Positions 33,182-42,239 of a stretch of 64,000 nucleotides of DNA are shown here, in pieces (the first letter of the stretch is position 1; each line of letters starts with the position of its first letter). The stretch comes from Streptomyces microflavus. Its GTDB lineage: Bacteria; Actinomycetota; Actinomycetes; Streptomycetales; Streptomycetaceae. The position numbers were made by a program, and so were the translations under genes. Where the stretch lies: assembly GCF_014650075.1 (NCBI RefSeq), contig NZ_BMUG01000007.1, positions 372,001 through 436,000 on the forward strand. The letters run 5' to 3'. The notes under the pieces are model-generated. The model did no database searches and was not told where the DNA came from. It saw only the letters and a program-made list of their open reading frames with translations.

Positions 33182-33679
33182 GTGCAGCAAGGTTCGGAGA
33201 ACTCTTCCCGTCGCGGCCGTCGCTCCTCCACCATGGGCGTCATGCCGCTCACTGACATGCCGTGGTGGCGCTGGCGCACCAACGTGCGCTCGGCGCTGCA
33301 CATGCTCTCCGACCCCGTCTTCCACCACGAGTGCTGGCTCGCCGGCCGGGAGGGGTACGGGGACGTCACCGACGCCGTGTACCGCCTGGTCGAGGACACC
33401 TGGCTCGACAACTGGTCCGCCGAGAAGTACGTCGGCACCATATTCAGGGACTCCGCCGAGGCGACCGCCGTGGACACCGCCGCGCTGCGGGTGCTGCGGA
33501 TCATGCACCAGGTCGGCGCGGACGCCCCCGTCTCCGCCTATCTGGAGCACCACGGCTGGCCGGAGGCGGTCCGCGCGGCGCGCGAGGCCCATGTGATGCT
33601 CGCCACCAACGACGCGGAGGACCCGGACATTCCGCCGCGCTCGCTGGACGTCATCCGCATCATGACCAGGGCCGCCTGA
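33182..33679 (+). CDS. SCO4402-family protein
   Basis: The 165-residue protein (GTG at 33182; ATG at 33233 or 33242 also possible) has a short basic N-terminus. A compact helical body follows: PWWRWRTNVRSALHMLSDPVFHHECWLAG, then TWLDNWSAEKYVGTIFRDSAEATAVDTAALRVL. It matches what I recall as the SCO4402 family of Streptomyces, with no known function. It lies 28 bases upstream of purU on the same strand, so the two are probably cotranscribed, as I recall for SCO4402-SCO4403. Confidence 0.75.
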   Translation: MQQGSENSSRRGRRSSTMGVMPLTDMPWWRWRTNVRSALHMLSDPVFHHECWLAGREGYGDVTDAVYRLVEDTWLDNWSAEKYVGTIFRDSAEATAVDTAALRVLRIMHQVGADAPVSAYLEHHGWPEAVRAAREAHVMLATNDAEDPDIPPRSLDVIRIMTRAA

Positions 33680-33707
33680 CACCGGGCGGCTGTGGCACCC
33701 TACGAGG

Positions 33708-34607
33708 ATGACCGCACCGCAGCCCACCGCCCCCCCGGCCGCCTCGGACACCGCGCTGCCCGAGCAGTACGTCCTCACGCTCTCCTGCCCCGACAAACAG
33801 GGCATCGTGCACGCCGTGTCGAGTTACCTCTTCATGACGGGCTGCAACATCGAGGACAGCCAGCAGTTCGGGGACCACGACACGGGTCTGTTCTTCATGC
33901 GCGTCCACTTCTCGGCGGAGGCCACCGTCACGGTCGACAAGCTGCGCGCCAGCTTCGCCGCCATCGGTGAGGCCTTCCGGATGGAGTGGCAGATCCACCG
34001 GCCCGCGGAGCGGATGCGGATCGTGCTGATGGTCAGCAAGTTCGGCCACTGCCTCAACGACCTGCTGTTCCGCTCCCGTACGGGGGCGCTGCCCGTCGAG
34101 ATCGCGGCCGTCGTCTCCAACCACACGGACTTCGCCGAGCTCGTCGCCTCGTACGGCGTCCCCTTCCGGCACCTGCCGGTGACGAAGGACAACAAGGCGG
34201 AGGCCGAGGCGCAGCTGCTGGAGCTGGTCCGCGAGGAGGACGTGGAACTGGTCGTCCTCGCCCGCTACATGCAGGTCCTCTCGGACGACCTGTGCAAGCA
34301 GCTCAGCGGCCGGATCATCAACATCCACCACTCGTTCCTGCCGAGCTTCAAGGGCGCCAAGCCCTACCACCAGGCGCACGCGCGCGGGGTCAAGCTGATC
34401 GGCGCCACCGCGCACTACGTCACCGCCGACCTCGACGAGGGCCCGATCATCGAGCAGGAGGTCGAGCGCGTCGGCCACGACGTGACCCCGGACCAGCTCG
34501 TCGCGATCGGCCGGGACGTGGAGTGCCAGGCGCTGGCACGCGCGGTGAAGTGGCACGCGGAGCGGCGCATCCTGCTCAACGGCCGCCGTACGGTGATCTT
34601 CAACTGA
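33708..34607 (+). CDS. purU: Formyltetrahydrofolate deformylase
   Basis: The enzyme hydrolyses 10-formyl-tetrahydrofolate to formate and tetrahydrofolate, balancing one-carbon pools and feeding formate to purine synthesis. The 299-residue protein has an N-terminal ACT domain (LTLSCPDKQGIVHAVSSYLF..., residues 22-90) and a C-terminal formyltransferase-like catalytic domain. The active-site signatures are IINIHHSFLPSFKGAKPY, GATAHYV and DEGPIIEQEV, supplying the Asn-His-Asp set. Only GAGG directly before the ATG could serve as ribosome-binding site, so the start may be leaderless or coupled to the gene before. Confidence 0.95.
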   Translation: MTAPQPTAPPAASDTALPEQYVLTLSCPDKQGIVHAVSSYLFMTGCNIEDSQQFGDHDTGLFFMRVHFSAEATVTVDKLRASFAAIGEAFRMEWQIHRPAERMRIVLMVSKFGHCLNDLLFRSRTGALPVEIAAVVSNHTDFAELVASYGVPFRHLPVTKDNKAEAEAQLLELVREEDVELVVLARYMQVLSDDLCKQLSGRIINIHHSFLPSFKGAKPYHQAHARGVKLIGATAHYVTADLDEGPIIEQEVERVGHDVTPDQLVAIGRDVECQALARAVKWHAERRILLNGRRTVIFN

Positions 34608-34622
34608 CCCGCGTACGGCCGG

Positions 34623-36092
34623 CTACAGGCGGCTGAGCGAGGCCGAGGCGAACAGCACGTCGCGGATGGCCTCGCGGTCGCCCTCCTGGCCCGCCGCCGC
34701 TTCCACCGGCGAGATGTGGCCCGCGACGAGCTGGCAGAACTCCACACCGTCCAGGGCCACCTGCGCCACCGCGCGGCGGGGCGAGCCGACGGCGGCCGGT
34801 GAGTCGAGCGGGATGTACCAGTCACCGCCGCCGTGCCCCTCGACCTCCAGATGGACCGAGCGGCCCGGCTCCCCGGGTGCCACCAGCTCCTTGGCCGGTC
34901 CGGCGAGTCCGGCGCTGCGACGCCCCGCGAGGGCGGCCGGGAGCAGCCGCGCGGCCAGGTCGATCATCCGGTGCAGATGGGCGGCGGACGGCGGCTTGTA
35001 CGGGTAGTCCACCGCCTCCGCGATGTCCGTGCCGTGCACCCAGCACTCGAAGGCCCGGTCCAGCAGGGCGTCCTGGAGCGGCAGGGCGAAGTCCCCGTAC
35101 GAGACGGAGCGCTCGGCGACGTTCCGCCCGGCGAGCGAGGCCGTACGGATCAGCTCGTGGGTGAGGTCCCGCCAGGGCTCGCGGACGGCCCGGGTGGCGG
35201 GCGGACGCGTGGCCGCCCAGTACGTCTCGGTGCGCCGGGCGGGCGAGAGCGGCACCTCGACCCTGCCGAGCGGGTCGTCCAGGCCGAGCGCGGCCGAGAC
35301 CAGCCCGTCGACGGCCATCAGGTGGCCGATCACCCCGGCGACCGTGGTCCTGCGGGTGGCCGGGCGCTCGTCCTCGAACCACTGCAGCCGCACCGGCGCG
35401 TGCCACTCGGAGTCACCGATGTCCCGCAGCAGCGCGTCCAGCCGGGCGGTCTCGGCGTCGTACGGCGTGGCCCAGTCCGGCACCGGGATCCGGGCCGGGC
35501 GGCGCCCGAGGCAGCCGTCCATCACCCGGGTCCGCAGGGTCGGGTCGAGGTCCAGCGAGCCGTCGGTGTGCAGCAGCCCCACCGCGTCCCGCAGCCGCAG
35601 CGCCTCGTCCGCACAGGGCGCGCACACGGTGAGGTGGTCCTCGACGGCGGCGGTCTCCTCGGCCGAGCAGGCGGAGAGCGCCCAGGCGCCGAGGAGGGCC
35701 TTGAGGACCTGATGGGAGAGGACGGGCGTGGCGGCGGAGGTCGCGGGGGTCGCGGAGGTCGCGGCGGTCATGGCGGGCTCGGGTTCATCCACCGCGTCCG
35801 GCTCATCGACCGCGTACGGCTCATCCACCGCATCCACCGCGTCCGGATCCACCGCGTCCGGCTCATCCGCCGCACCCGCTTCCGGCACGGCGTCCCGGAC
35901 GTCCCCGTCCCCCTCCGGCGCCCCCTGCTCCGGCACCGCCTCGTCCGGCGTGCTCCCGCCCGGCGGGGGCAGCACCGGTCGCTCCACCGTCTCCAGGTCG
36001 AGGTCGTCCACCGCGCCGCGCGGGCCCGGTATGCGGCGCGCGCCCCGCACCTCGTCGTCGCGCCTGTCGCCCTCGCGTCCGCCGCCGTTCAC
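34623..36092 (-). CDS. Zinc-binding anti-sigma factor fused to a maleylpyruvate-isomerase-like domain
   Basis: The 489-residue protein starts at a GTG overlapping the sigma-factor stop. The first 110 residues are acidic and low-complexity (repeats of DAVDEPYAVDEPDAVDEP). Next comes an anti-sigma zinc finger, ACSAEETAAVEDHLTVCAPC, with the HxxxCxxC triad. The C-terminal half resembles the mycothiol-dependent maleylpyruvate isomerase N-terminal domain (VAGVIGHLMAVDGLVSAALG and FECWVHGTDIAEAVDY, with His and Glu metal ligands). The first part should bind and hold the adjacent sigma factor, releasing it on a signal, perhaps thiol stress. Confidence 0.82.
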   Translation of the reverse strand: MNGGGREGDRRDDEVRGARRIPGPRGAVDDLDLETVERPVLPPPGGSTPDEAVPEQGAPEGDGDVRDAVPEAGAADEPDAVDPDAVDAVDEPYAVDEPDAVDEPEPAMTAATSATPATSAATPVLSHQVLKALLGAWALSACSAEETAAVEDHLTVCAPCADEALRLRDAVGLLHTDGSLDLDPTLRTRVMDGCLGRRPARIPVPDWATPYDAETARLDALLRDIGDSEWHAPVRLQWFEDERPATRRTTVAGVIGHLMAVDGLVSAALGLDDPLGRVEVPLSPARRTETYWAATRPPATRAVREPWRDLTHELIRTASLAGRNVAERSVSYGDFALPLQDALLDRAFECWVHGTDIAEAVDYPYKPPSAAHLHRMIDLAARLLPAALAGRRSAGLAGPAKELVAPGEPGRSVHLEVEGHGGGDWYIPLDSPAAVGSPRRAVAQVALDGVEFCQLVAGHISPVEAAAGQEGDREAIRDVLFASASLSRL

Positions 36093-36682
36093 TTGGCGCG
36101 TCCGTAACCGGGTGGTGAGCACCCTTCGCGCGGCCGGGTGTTGGCGGTGGACAGCAGCTGGAGCCCCAGCCGGAGCCGGCGGCGGGCCTCGTCCTCGGTG
36201 ACCCCGAGGTCGGCCGCGGTCTGCCGGTAGTCCCGGCGCTGGATGTACGCCAGCTCCAGCGCCTGCCTCAGGGAGGCGGGCATCGAGGAGACGATGTAGT
36301 CGGCCCGGGCCGCCGCGGTGGCGCTGCGCACCCGGCGCTCCAGCTCCTCCGGGTCCGGCACGGCACCCTCGCCGTGCTCCTGCGCGTACGACAGGGCGGC
36401 CTCCCGCCGCAGCCGCCGCACGGACTGGCGGTGGGTGAGCCGGGCCACCCAGGAGCGCATCGACCCCTGCTTCGGGTCGTAGGCCTCGGGGTCCTCCCAG
36501 ACCTGGGCGAAGACCTCGCGGGTCACCAGGTCGGCGGCGTCCTCGTCGTCGAGCATCCGGTGCGCCTGGCTGTGGACGAGGGAGGCGAACCGGTCGTAGA
36601 GCTCGCCGAGCGCCGCCGCCTCACCGCGGGCCAGCCTCTGCTGCATCCTGCGGTCCCAGCGGGGCGGTGCGTCCTTCGCCAT
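36089..36682 (-). CDS. ECF-type RNA polymerase sigma factor
   Basis: The 197-residue protein has region 2 (LYDRFASLVHSQAHRMLDDEDAADLVTREVFAQVWED, residues 28-64) and region 4 (MPASLRQALELAYIQRRDYRQTAADLGVTEDEARRRL, residues 135-170), with the RSWVARLTHRQSVRRLRRE segment between. It lacks the extra domains of sigma-70 class I-III. It directs RNA polymerase to a stress regulon and is held by the anti-sigma protein encoded next. A GGGGG Shine-Dalgarno precedes the ATG. Gene order matches what I recall at SCO4409. Confidence 0.92.
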   Translation of the reverse strand: MAKDAPPRWDRRMQQRLARGEAAALGELYDRFASLVHSQAHRMLDDEDAADLVTREVFAQVWEDPEAYDPKQGSMRSWVARLTHRQSVRRLRREAALSYAQEHGEGAVPDPEELERRVRSATAAARADYIVSSMPASLRQALELAYIQRRDYRQTAADLGVTEDEARRRLRLGLQLLSTANTRPREGCSPPGYGRAK

Positions 36683-37021
36683 GAAACCCCCAGCCCCCGG
36701 CCCTGTGCCCAGCTCCGTGATGCTCCGTGATCCGGCCTCTGCCCTTGTTGTCCGAATGTAGTCCGCCGAACGGCCCCCGTACCTGCCTTTGACGCAACTG
36801 TCCGCTGGGAGGACGCCTCGAATCCCACCAATTGATTTCGGCCGTTCTCAGCGCCCCGGCTCGCCTGAGCAGGGGAAACCGGCCGAAGTGATCATTTCCA
36901 CCGGAAACCCCCTGGGCCTCGGCGGCCGGGGCGGTGTTTCATGGATGAGCGGTTGGGCAGCCGCGAGGAGGAACGGAAACTTCCGGATTGCCGGGAGCCC
37001 CGGAACGAGAGGTCCAGTCGC
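36683..37021. promoter_or_regulatory. Divergent region between sigma factor and STAS gene
   Basis: No gene is supported in these 339 bases. The stretch has a direct repeat CTCCGTGAT (twice, 36712-36731) and an AT-rich part near 36825-36910. An in-frame ATG at 36941 could extend the STAS protein, but its Shine-Dalgarno is weak. Promoters for both flanking genes must be here; I could not place a convincing -35/-10 pair. Confidence 0.45.
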
Positions 37022-37396
37022 GTGACGCTGAAGGTGGACGAGACCGAGCAGGGCGACTGGACCGTGCTGCGGATACGCGGTGAACTCGATCTCGTGAGCT
37101 CACCCGTCGTGCGTCAGTCCGTCCACGACGCGGTGGCCGAGGGGCAGCACGATGTGGTGCTCGACCTGTCCGAGGTGTTCTTCTGCGACTCCAGCGGGGT
37201 CGGTGTGCTGATCGCCTCGCGCCGTCTGATGAAGTCCTGCGGCGGCCGGCTGCGGCTCATCCTCCCGGCCCGGGGCGCCGAGGACGGCTCCCACGTCAAC
37301 AAGGTGCTGGGGGCGCTGGGCGTGCGCCGGCTCTTCGACGTCTACCCGGACACCGGGTCGGCCGTCGACGGGGCGTGCGAGCCGCTGACCGCCTGA
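37022..37396 (+). CDS. STAS-domain anti-sigma factor antagonist
   Basis: The GTG at 37022 has GAGAGG nine bases upstream; the product has 124 residues, a typical STAS length. The fold is complete: a strand GDWTVLRIRGELDLVSSPVV, the conserved VVLDLSEVFFCDSSGVGVLIA containing the phosphorylatable Ser in DSSG, and the C-terminal helices. Unphosphorylated, such proteins bind anti-sigma kinases of the RsbW/HATPase type and free sigma factors. The HATPase protein at 43.7 kb is a possible partner, but so are many others in Streptomyces. Confidence 0.9.
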   Translation: MTLKVDETEQGDWTVLRIRGELDLVSSPVVRQSVHDAVAEGQHDVVLDLSEVFFCDSSGVGVLIASRRLMKSCGGRLRLILPARGAEDGSHVNKVLGALGVRRLFDVYPDTGSAVDGACEPLTA

Positions 37397-37532
37397 GCGG
37401 GCGCGGCCCGGGAGCGCCCCGGGGGTGACGCGAGCGTGACCGGCCGAAAGCGTTCGGTGCTGAAGCGAGGTTGTCACACAGGAGGGGGCGCTCGGTGACA
37501 CGTGACGGCCCCGGGCGACGTACGCTCCCCGC

Positions 37533-38060
37533 ATGGACAGCGCAGAGTACGAGCGTAAGATCGCGCACCGCTTCGCCGCCTTCGACCAGGACGGCAACGG
37601 CACAATCGATCGCGCCGATTTCAACGCCGCAGCCGCCCGTCTGCTCACGGAGTTCGGTACGACGGCCCGCTGCGACAAGGGCCAGGCCCTCTACACCGGG
37701 GCCGAGGCCTTCTGGCAGGGCATGGCGGGGATCGCCGATGTGGACGGGGACCAGCGGGTCACCCGTGAGGAGTTCGTCGGCGGGGCGGTGAAGCGGCTCC
37801 GGGACAATCCGGAGCGGTTCGCGGAGATCGCCCGCCCCTTCCTGCGAGCGGCGATCGCGGTGGCGGACAGCGAGAACGGCGGTGGCCGGGCTTCGGTGGC
37901 CTCCGTGGAGCGGGCGTTGAAGGTTCTCGGGGCCAGCTCCGAGATCGCGGGCATCGCGGCCCAGAGCCTGGACACCGACCGGGACGGGCTGATCGCCGAG
38001 AGTGATGTGGTGGCCGCGCTCGCCGTGTACTTCACGGTGATCGAGCCCGACGCCACGTAA
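37533..38060 (+). CDS. EF-hand calcium-binding protein
   Basis: The 175-residue protein is a calerythrin/CabD-like EF-hand protein. Calcium loops DQDGNGTIDRADF (residues 18-30), DVDGDQRVTREEF (about 69-81) and DTDRDGLIAESDV (about 150-162) have the D-x-D-x-(D/N)-G pattern and final acidic residue. A third, degenerate loop (ADSENGGGRASVASVE) lacks proper ligands. Two functional pairs are therefore unequal. No signal peptide is present, so it is a cytosolic calcium buffer or sensor. Confidence 0.92.
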   Translation: MDSAEYERKIAHRFAAFDQDGNGTIDRADFNAAAARLLTEFGTTARCDKGQALYTGAEAFWQGMAGIADVDGDQRVTREEFVGGAVKRLRDNPERFAEIARPFLRAAIAVADSENGGGRASVASVERALKVLGASSEIAGIAAQSLDTDRDGLIAESDVVAALAVYFTVIEPDAT

Positions 38061-38073
38061 CCGTCCCCAGCCG

Positions 38074-38099
38074 TACGGGGGTGGCGCGCCACCCCCGTA
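38074..38099. terminator. Perfect 26-base palindrome, convergent terminator
   Basis: TACGGGGGTGGCG followed by its exact reverse complement CGCCACCCCCGTA forms a palindrome between the convergent EF-hand and acyl-CoA ligase genes. It should terminate in both directions. Confidence 0.75.
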
Positions 38100-38118
38100 A
38101 GACCCATGAGCCCCCCGC

Positions 38119-39696
38119 TCACCCGCCTGTGCCGAAACGCTCCCGCAGCTGGTACTTGAGCACCTTGCGCAGCGTCTCGTTGCGGGGCAGGGAGTCCAGC
38201 ACCTCCAACTGCTCCGGCACCTTGTGGACCGACAGCCCCGCGCCCCGCAGATGGGCGGACATCCCGGCCAGGGTCAGCGGCGGGGCGCCGGGCGGCTGTT
38301 CGATCACCGCGCAGACGCGTTCGCCGCGCTCGGTGTCGGGGAGCCCGATGACCGCCGCGTCGGCGACGGCCGGGTGCGTGTGCAGCAGATCCTCGATCTC
38401 CTTGGCGGAGATGTTCTCGCCCTTGCGGATGATGATGTCCTTCAGCCGGCCGGTGAGCGTGAGGTGGCCGCTCTCCTGGAGCCGGCCCAGGTCCCCGGTG
38501 ATCAGGAACCCCTCGGCGTCGAAGGCGGCGGCGGAGGCCCCGGGGTCCAGATAGCCCCGGCAGACCGCCTCCCCGCGCAGCCGTACCTCGCCCTCCACGC
38601 CGTACGGGAGCGGCTTGCCCTGCTCGTCGGTGATCCGGATCTCCATGCCCGCAGGCGGTCGGCCCTCCGTCAGGGCCAGGTTCTCCGTCGTGTCGTCCGG
38701 CGCCCCCATCGTGATCATCGGGACCTCGGTCATGCCGTACCCGTGGGTGAGCCGGACCCCCATCTCCCGGACCACCGCGTGGTACACCTCCGGCGGCTTC
38801 GGCGCCCCGCCGCCCGCGAGCAGCCGGAGGGAGGGGATGAGCGGGGTGCCCGGCTCCTTGCGCTGCTCGGCCAGGAACATCGCGTAGAACGCCGTCGAGC
38901 CGCCCGCCACGGTCACCCCGTGGAGCCGGTACTCCGCCAGTGCGTCCGGCAGCGCGAACTGCTCGAACATCACCGCCGGGAACCCGTACAGCAGCAGCAT
39001 CACCGTGTAGTCGGGCCCGGCGACATGCGCGTACGGGAACGCCATCGAGCCCACGTCGTCGGCGGAGAGCTTCAGTGCGTGGGCGAGGCAGGAGCCGCCC
39101 GCGATCAGGGAGCGGTCGGTGTGCAGGACGCCCTTGGGGTCCGAGGTGGTGCCCGAGGTCCAGTAGATCCAGCGGACCTCCTCGCCCGACGGGGGTGCGG
39201 GAGGGGGCGGCAGGATCGCCGGATCGCCGTCGGGGAGATCCTCGTACGCCTCGAAGACCTGCGGCGGGTCGGGGAGTTCGGCCGCGATCCGCTCGGCCAT
39301 CGCGGTGTGGTCGAAGCCGCGCCACACCCCCGGCACGGCGAAGAACGCGGCCCCCGACTCCCGCAGCGCGAACCGCACCTCGCGGTCCCGGTAGAAGGGG
39401 ATGACCGGCGTCTGTACGGCCCCGAGCCGGGACAGGGCGAAGGAGAGCAGGGCCGTCTCCAGCCGGGTCGGCAGCTGCCAGGCCACCACGCTGCCCGCCC
39501 GTACGCCCATCCCGTACAGCCCGGCGGCGACCCGTTCGGCGCGGTCCCGCAGCCCGCCGAAGGTCAGGGCGCGGTCCCCCTGGAGCAGGACCGGGCGGTC
39601 GGGGGTGAGGGCGGCTCGGCGTTCGATGAGTTCCCAGAAGGTGCGGGAGTCGCCCAGGGCGTGGGCGGTCGCGGTCACGTCGTTCACGGCGGTCAC
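38119..39696 (-). CDS. Acyl-CoA ligase (AMP-forming)
   Basis: The GTG at 39696 has GGAGGG six bases upstream; the product has 525 residues. Adenylation motifs are present: WTSGTTSDPKGVLHT (P-loop A3), HGYGMTEVP (A5), ITGDLGRL (A7) and GRLKDIIIRKGENIS (A8), with the catalytic Lys region in LRKVLKYQLRERF at the C-terminus. It should activate a carboxylic acid to its CoA thioester at the start of degradation. It resembles medium-chain and cyclohexanecarboxylate-type ligases; the substrate is not deducible. A CTGAC-palindrome lies 16-30 bases before the start codon. Confidence 0.92.
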   Translation of the reverse strand: MTAVNDVTATAHALGDSRTFWELIERRAALTPDRPVLLQGDRALTFGGLRDRAERVAAGLYGMGVRAGSVVAWQLPTRLETALLSFALSRLGAVQTPVIPFYRDREVRFALRESGAAFFAVPGVWRGFDHTAMAERIAAELPDPPQVFEAYEDLPDGDPAILPPPPAPPSGEEVRWIYWTSGTTSDPKGVLHTDRSLIAGGSCLAHALKLSADDVGSMAFPYAHVAGPDYTVMLLLYGFPAVMFEQFALPDALAEYRLHGVTVAGGSTAFYAMFLAEQRKEPGTPLIPSLRLLAGGGAPKPPEVYHAVVREMGVRLTHGYGMTEVPMITMGAPDDTTENLALTEGRPPAGMEIRITDEQGKPLPYGVEGEVRLRGEAVCRGYLDPGASAAAFDAEGFLITGDLGRLQESGHLTLTGRLKDIIIRKGENISAKEIEDLLHTHPAVADAAVIGLPDTERGERVCAVIEQPPGAPPLTLAGMSAHLRGAGLSVHKVPEQLEVLDSLPRNETLRKVLKYQLRERFGTGG

Positions 39697-39711
39697 AGCG
39701 GTCCCTCCGAA

Positions 39712-39726
39712 CTGACGGCCAGTCAG
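39712..39726. promoter_or_regulatory. CTGACG-type operator 1
   Basis: CTGACGGCCAGTCAG matches the palindrome CTGACG-N3-CGTCAG with one mismatch. It lies just upstream of the acyl-CoA ligase start (minus strand), overlapping its probable promoter. Confidence 0.65.
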
Positions 39727-39801
39727 ATAATGCGGAGAGCGTAGGGCTCCGCGCCTTGTCGGTCCAGGGGTGCGGGGCTAGCCTGAGTGCCGCACCGCAA
39801 T

Positions 39802-39816
39802 CTGACGGGTCATCAG
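39802..39816. promoter_or_regulatory. CTGACG-type operator 2
   Basis: CTGACGGGTCATCAG, one mismatch to the consensus and flanked by T and A that extend the symmetry, lies 50 bases before the amidohydrolase start. Together with operator 1 it brackets the divergent promoters. Confidence 0.65.
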
Positions 39817-39866
39817 AAACTGCCACCGCCCCGGATACCGCCGGGTGCGCCGGAGGGGACGACACC

Positions 39867-41066
39867 ATGACGGATACGGAACTGCCTCGGATCGTCAGCG
39901 TCGACGACCATGTGATCGAGCCCGCGCACCTCTTCTCCACCTGGCTGCCCGCGAAGTACCGCGAGCGCGGACCGCAGCCGCTGACGGCGGGCATCGGGGA
40001 GCTGGCGTACACGGGCGGGAAGTACGTCATCACGATGGACCCGGACGGGCCGCCCACCGACTGGTGGATCTACGAGGACCTGAAGTTCCCGTACAAGCGG
40101 AACATCGCCGCCGTCGGCTTCGACCGCGACGACATGACCCTGGAGGGCATCACCCGGGCCGAGATGCGGCCCGGCTGCTGGGACCCGGCCGAGCGGCTCA
40201 AGGACATGGACCTCAACCATGTCGAGGCCTCCCTCTGCTTCCCCACCTTCCCGCGCTTCTGCGGCCAGACCTTCGCCGAGGCGCACGACAAGGAGGTCGC
40301 CCTCGCCTGCGTCCGCGCCTACAACGACTGGATGGTCGAGGAGTGGTGCGGCGACAGCGGCGGCCGGCTCATCCCGCTCTGCATCATCCCGCTCTGGGAC
40401 ATCGACCTCGCCGTCGCGGAGATCAAGCGGAACGCGGCCCGGGGCGTCCGCGCGGTCACCTTCTCCGAGATCCCCACCTACCTGGGCCTGCCGTCCATCC
40501 ACACCGGCTACTGGGACCCGTTCTTCGCGGTCTGCCAGGAGACCGGCACCGTCGTCAACATGCACATCGGGTCCAGCTCCCAGATGCCCGCCGCCTCCCC
40601 GGACGCACCCCCGGCCGTGCAGGCCTCGCTCTCCTTCAACAACGCGATGGCCTCGATGATGGACTTCCTCTTCAGCGGGGTGCTGGTCAAGTTCCCGACA
40701 CTGAAACTGGCGTACAGCGAGGGCCAGATGGGGTGGATCCCGTACGCCCTGGAGCGCGCCGACGACGTCTGGGAGGAGCACCGGGCCTGGGGCGGGGTGC
40801 GCGATCTGATCCCCGAGCCGCCGTCCACGTACTACTACCGGCAGATGTTCTGCTGCTTCTTCCGCGACAAGCACGGCATCGCCTCGCTGGACGTCGTCGG
40901 CCGCGACAACGCCACCTTCGAGACCGACTACCCGCACGTGGACTCGACCTTCCCGCACACCAGGGAAGTCGCACTCGACCACGTCAAGGGACTCGACGAG
41001 GAGACCGTCTACAAACTGATGCGCGGAAACGCGATCCGGATGCTCGGCCTGGACCTGGACAAGTAG
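39867..41066 (+). CDS. Amidohydrolase-2 (ACMSD-like) family hydrolase
   Basis: GGAGGGG lies before the ATG at 39867; the product has 399 residues. The TIM-barrel metal-dependent family is indicated by the opening VSVDDHVIEP (first-strand Asp/His ligands), later His in VVNMHIGSSS, and Asp in FETDYPHVDSTFPHTRE near the end. Relatives decarboxylate, hydrate or hydrolyse ring-derived acids, or act on CoA esters beside acyl-CoA dehydrogenases in actinobacteria. It is followed by two acyl-CoA dehydrogenase genes 11 and 7 bases apart, clearly one operon, divergent from the ligase. Confidence 0.85.
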   Translation: MTDTELPRIVSVDDHVIEPAHLFSTWLPAKYRERGPQPLTAGIGELAYTGGKYVITMDPDGPPTDWWIYEDLKFPYKRNIAAVGFDRDDMTLEGITRAEMRPGCWDPAERLKDMDLNHVEASLCFPTFPRFCGQTFAEAHDKEVALACVRAYNDWMVEEWCGDSGGRLIPLCIIPLWDIDLAVAEIKRNAARGVRAVTFSEIPTYLGLPSIHTGYWDPFFAVCQETGTVVNMHIGSSSQMPAASPDAPPAVQASLSFNNAMASMMDFLFSGVLVKFPTLKLAYSEGQMGWIPYALERADDVWEEHRAWGGVRDLIPEPPSTYYYRQMFCCFFRDKHGIASLDVVGRDNATFETDYPHVDSTFPHTREVALDHVKGLDEETVYKLMRGNAIRMLGLDLDK

Positions 41067-41077
41067 GCGGCGGAGCA

Positions 41078-42232
41078 GTGGATCTCACGTACACGGAGGC
41101 CGAGGAGGAGTTCCGGCGGCGGCTGGGGGAGTGGCTCGCCGCCGTGCTCCCCGGCCTCCCCCCGAAGCCCTCGCCCGACGACTGGCCCGCGCGCCGGGCG
41201 TACGACACCACCTGGCAGCGGATGCTGTACGACGCCGGGTACGCGGGCCTGCACTGGCCGGAGGACGCGGGCGGGCAGGGCGCCACCCCCACCCAGCACC
41301 TGATCTTCCTGGAGGAGACGGAGAAGGCCGGAGCCCCCTACGTCGGGGCGAACTTCGTCGGGCTGCTGCACGCCGGGCCGACCGTCGCCGCCGAGGGGAC
41401 GGCCGAGCAGCGGGCCCGCTGGCTGCCGCCGGTGCTGCGCGGCGACGAGGTCTGGTGCCAGGGGTTCAGCGAGCCGGACGCGGGCTCCGACCTGGCCGCG
41501 CTGCGGACGCGGGCGGTGCGCGACGGCGACGACTACGTGGTCAGCGGCAGCAAGATCTGGACCTCGCACGCGGAGGTCGCCGACTGGTGCGAGCTGCTCG
41601 TGCGGACAGATCCGGACGCGCCGAAACACCGAGGGATCAGCTGGCTCGCGATGCCGATGGACGCCCCCGGGATCACGGTCCGGCCGCTGCGGACGCTCGC
41701 CGGATCGACGGAGTTCGCGGAGGTCTTCCTGGACGAGGTCCGGGTGCCGGTACGGAACCGGGTCGGGGCCGAGAACGACGGCTGGCGGGTCACCATGGTC
41801 ACCCTCTCCTTCGAACGCGGTACGGCCTTCGTCGGCGAGGTCGTCGCCTGTCGCCGCACCCTGGACGCGCTCGCCGCCGAGGCCCGGCGCAACGGGAAAT
41901 GGGACGACGCGGTGCTGCGCCGGCGTCTCGGCCGCCTCAACGCCGAGTTCCGGGCCCTGTGGCGGCTGACCCAGTGGAACGTGGCGGAGTCGGAGCGTAC
42001 GGGCGGGGTACCGGGCATCGGCGGCTCGGTCTTCAAGCTGCGGTACTCCCGGACCCGTCAGGAGCTGTACGAGGCGGCGGCCGAGGTGCTGGGCGCCGAC
42101 GCCTTCGACCTGGACCGGGAATGGGCCCTGGACCGGCTCTCCTCCCTCTCGTACACGATCGCCGCGGGCACCTCGCAGATCCAGCGGAACATCGTCGCCG
42201 AGCGCATCCTCGGCCTCCCGAAGGGGCGCTGA
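41078..42232 (+). CDS. Acyl-CoA dehydrogenase, large-subunit type
   Basis: The GTG start lies 11 bases after the amidohydrolase stop; the product has 384 residues. Typical parts are the N-terminal helical domain, the FAD/beta-barrel motif WCQGFSEPDAGSDLAALRTRA and KIWTSHAEVADWC, and the C-terminal AAGTSQIQRNIVAERILGLP. This form commonly pairs with a shorter partner, as in mycobacterial heteromeric FadE pairs, and the next gene encodes such a partner. It should introduce a double bond into a CoA-bound side chain or ring. Confidence 0.9.
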   Translation: MDLTYTEAEEEFRRRLGEWLAAVLPGLPPKPSPDDWPARRAYDTTWQRMLYDAGYAGLHWPEDAGGQGATPTQHLIFLEETEKAGAPYVGANFVGLLHAGPTVAAEGTAEQRARWLPPVLRGDEVWCQGFSEPDAGSDLAALRTRAVRDGDDYVVSGSKIWTSHAEVADWCELLVRTDPDAPKHRGISWLAMPMDAPGITVRPLRTLAGSTEFAEVFLDEVRVPVRNRVGAENDGWRVTMVTLSFERGTAFVGEVVACRRTLDALAAEARRNGKWDDAVLRRRLGRLNAEFRALWRLTQWNVAESERTGGVPGIGGSVFKLRYSRTRQELYEAAAEVLGADAFDLDREWALDRLSSLSYTIAAGTSQIQRNIVAERILGLPKGR

Positions 42233-42239
42233 GGCGGCC

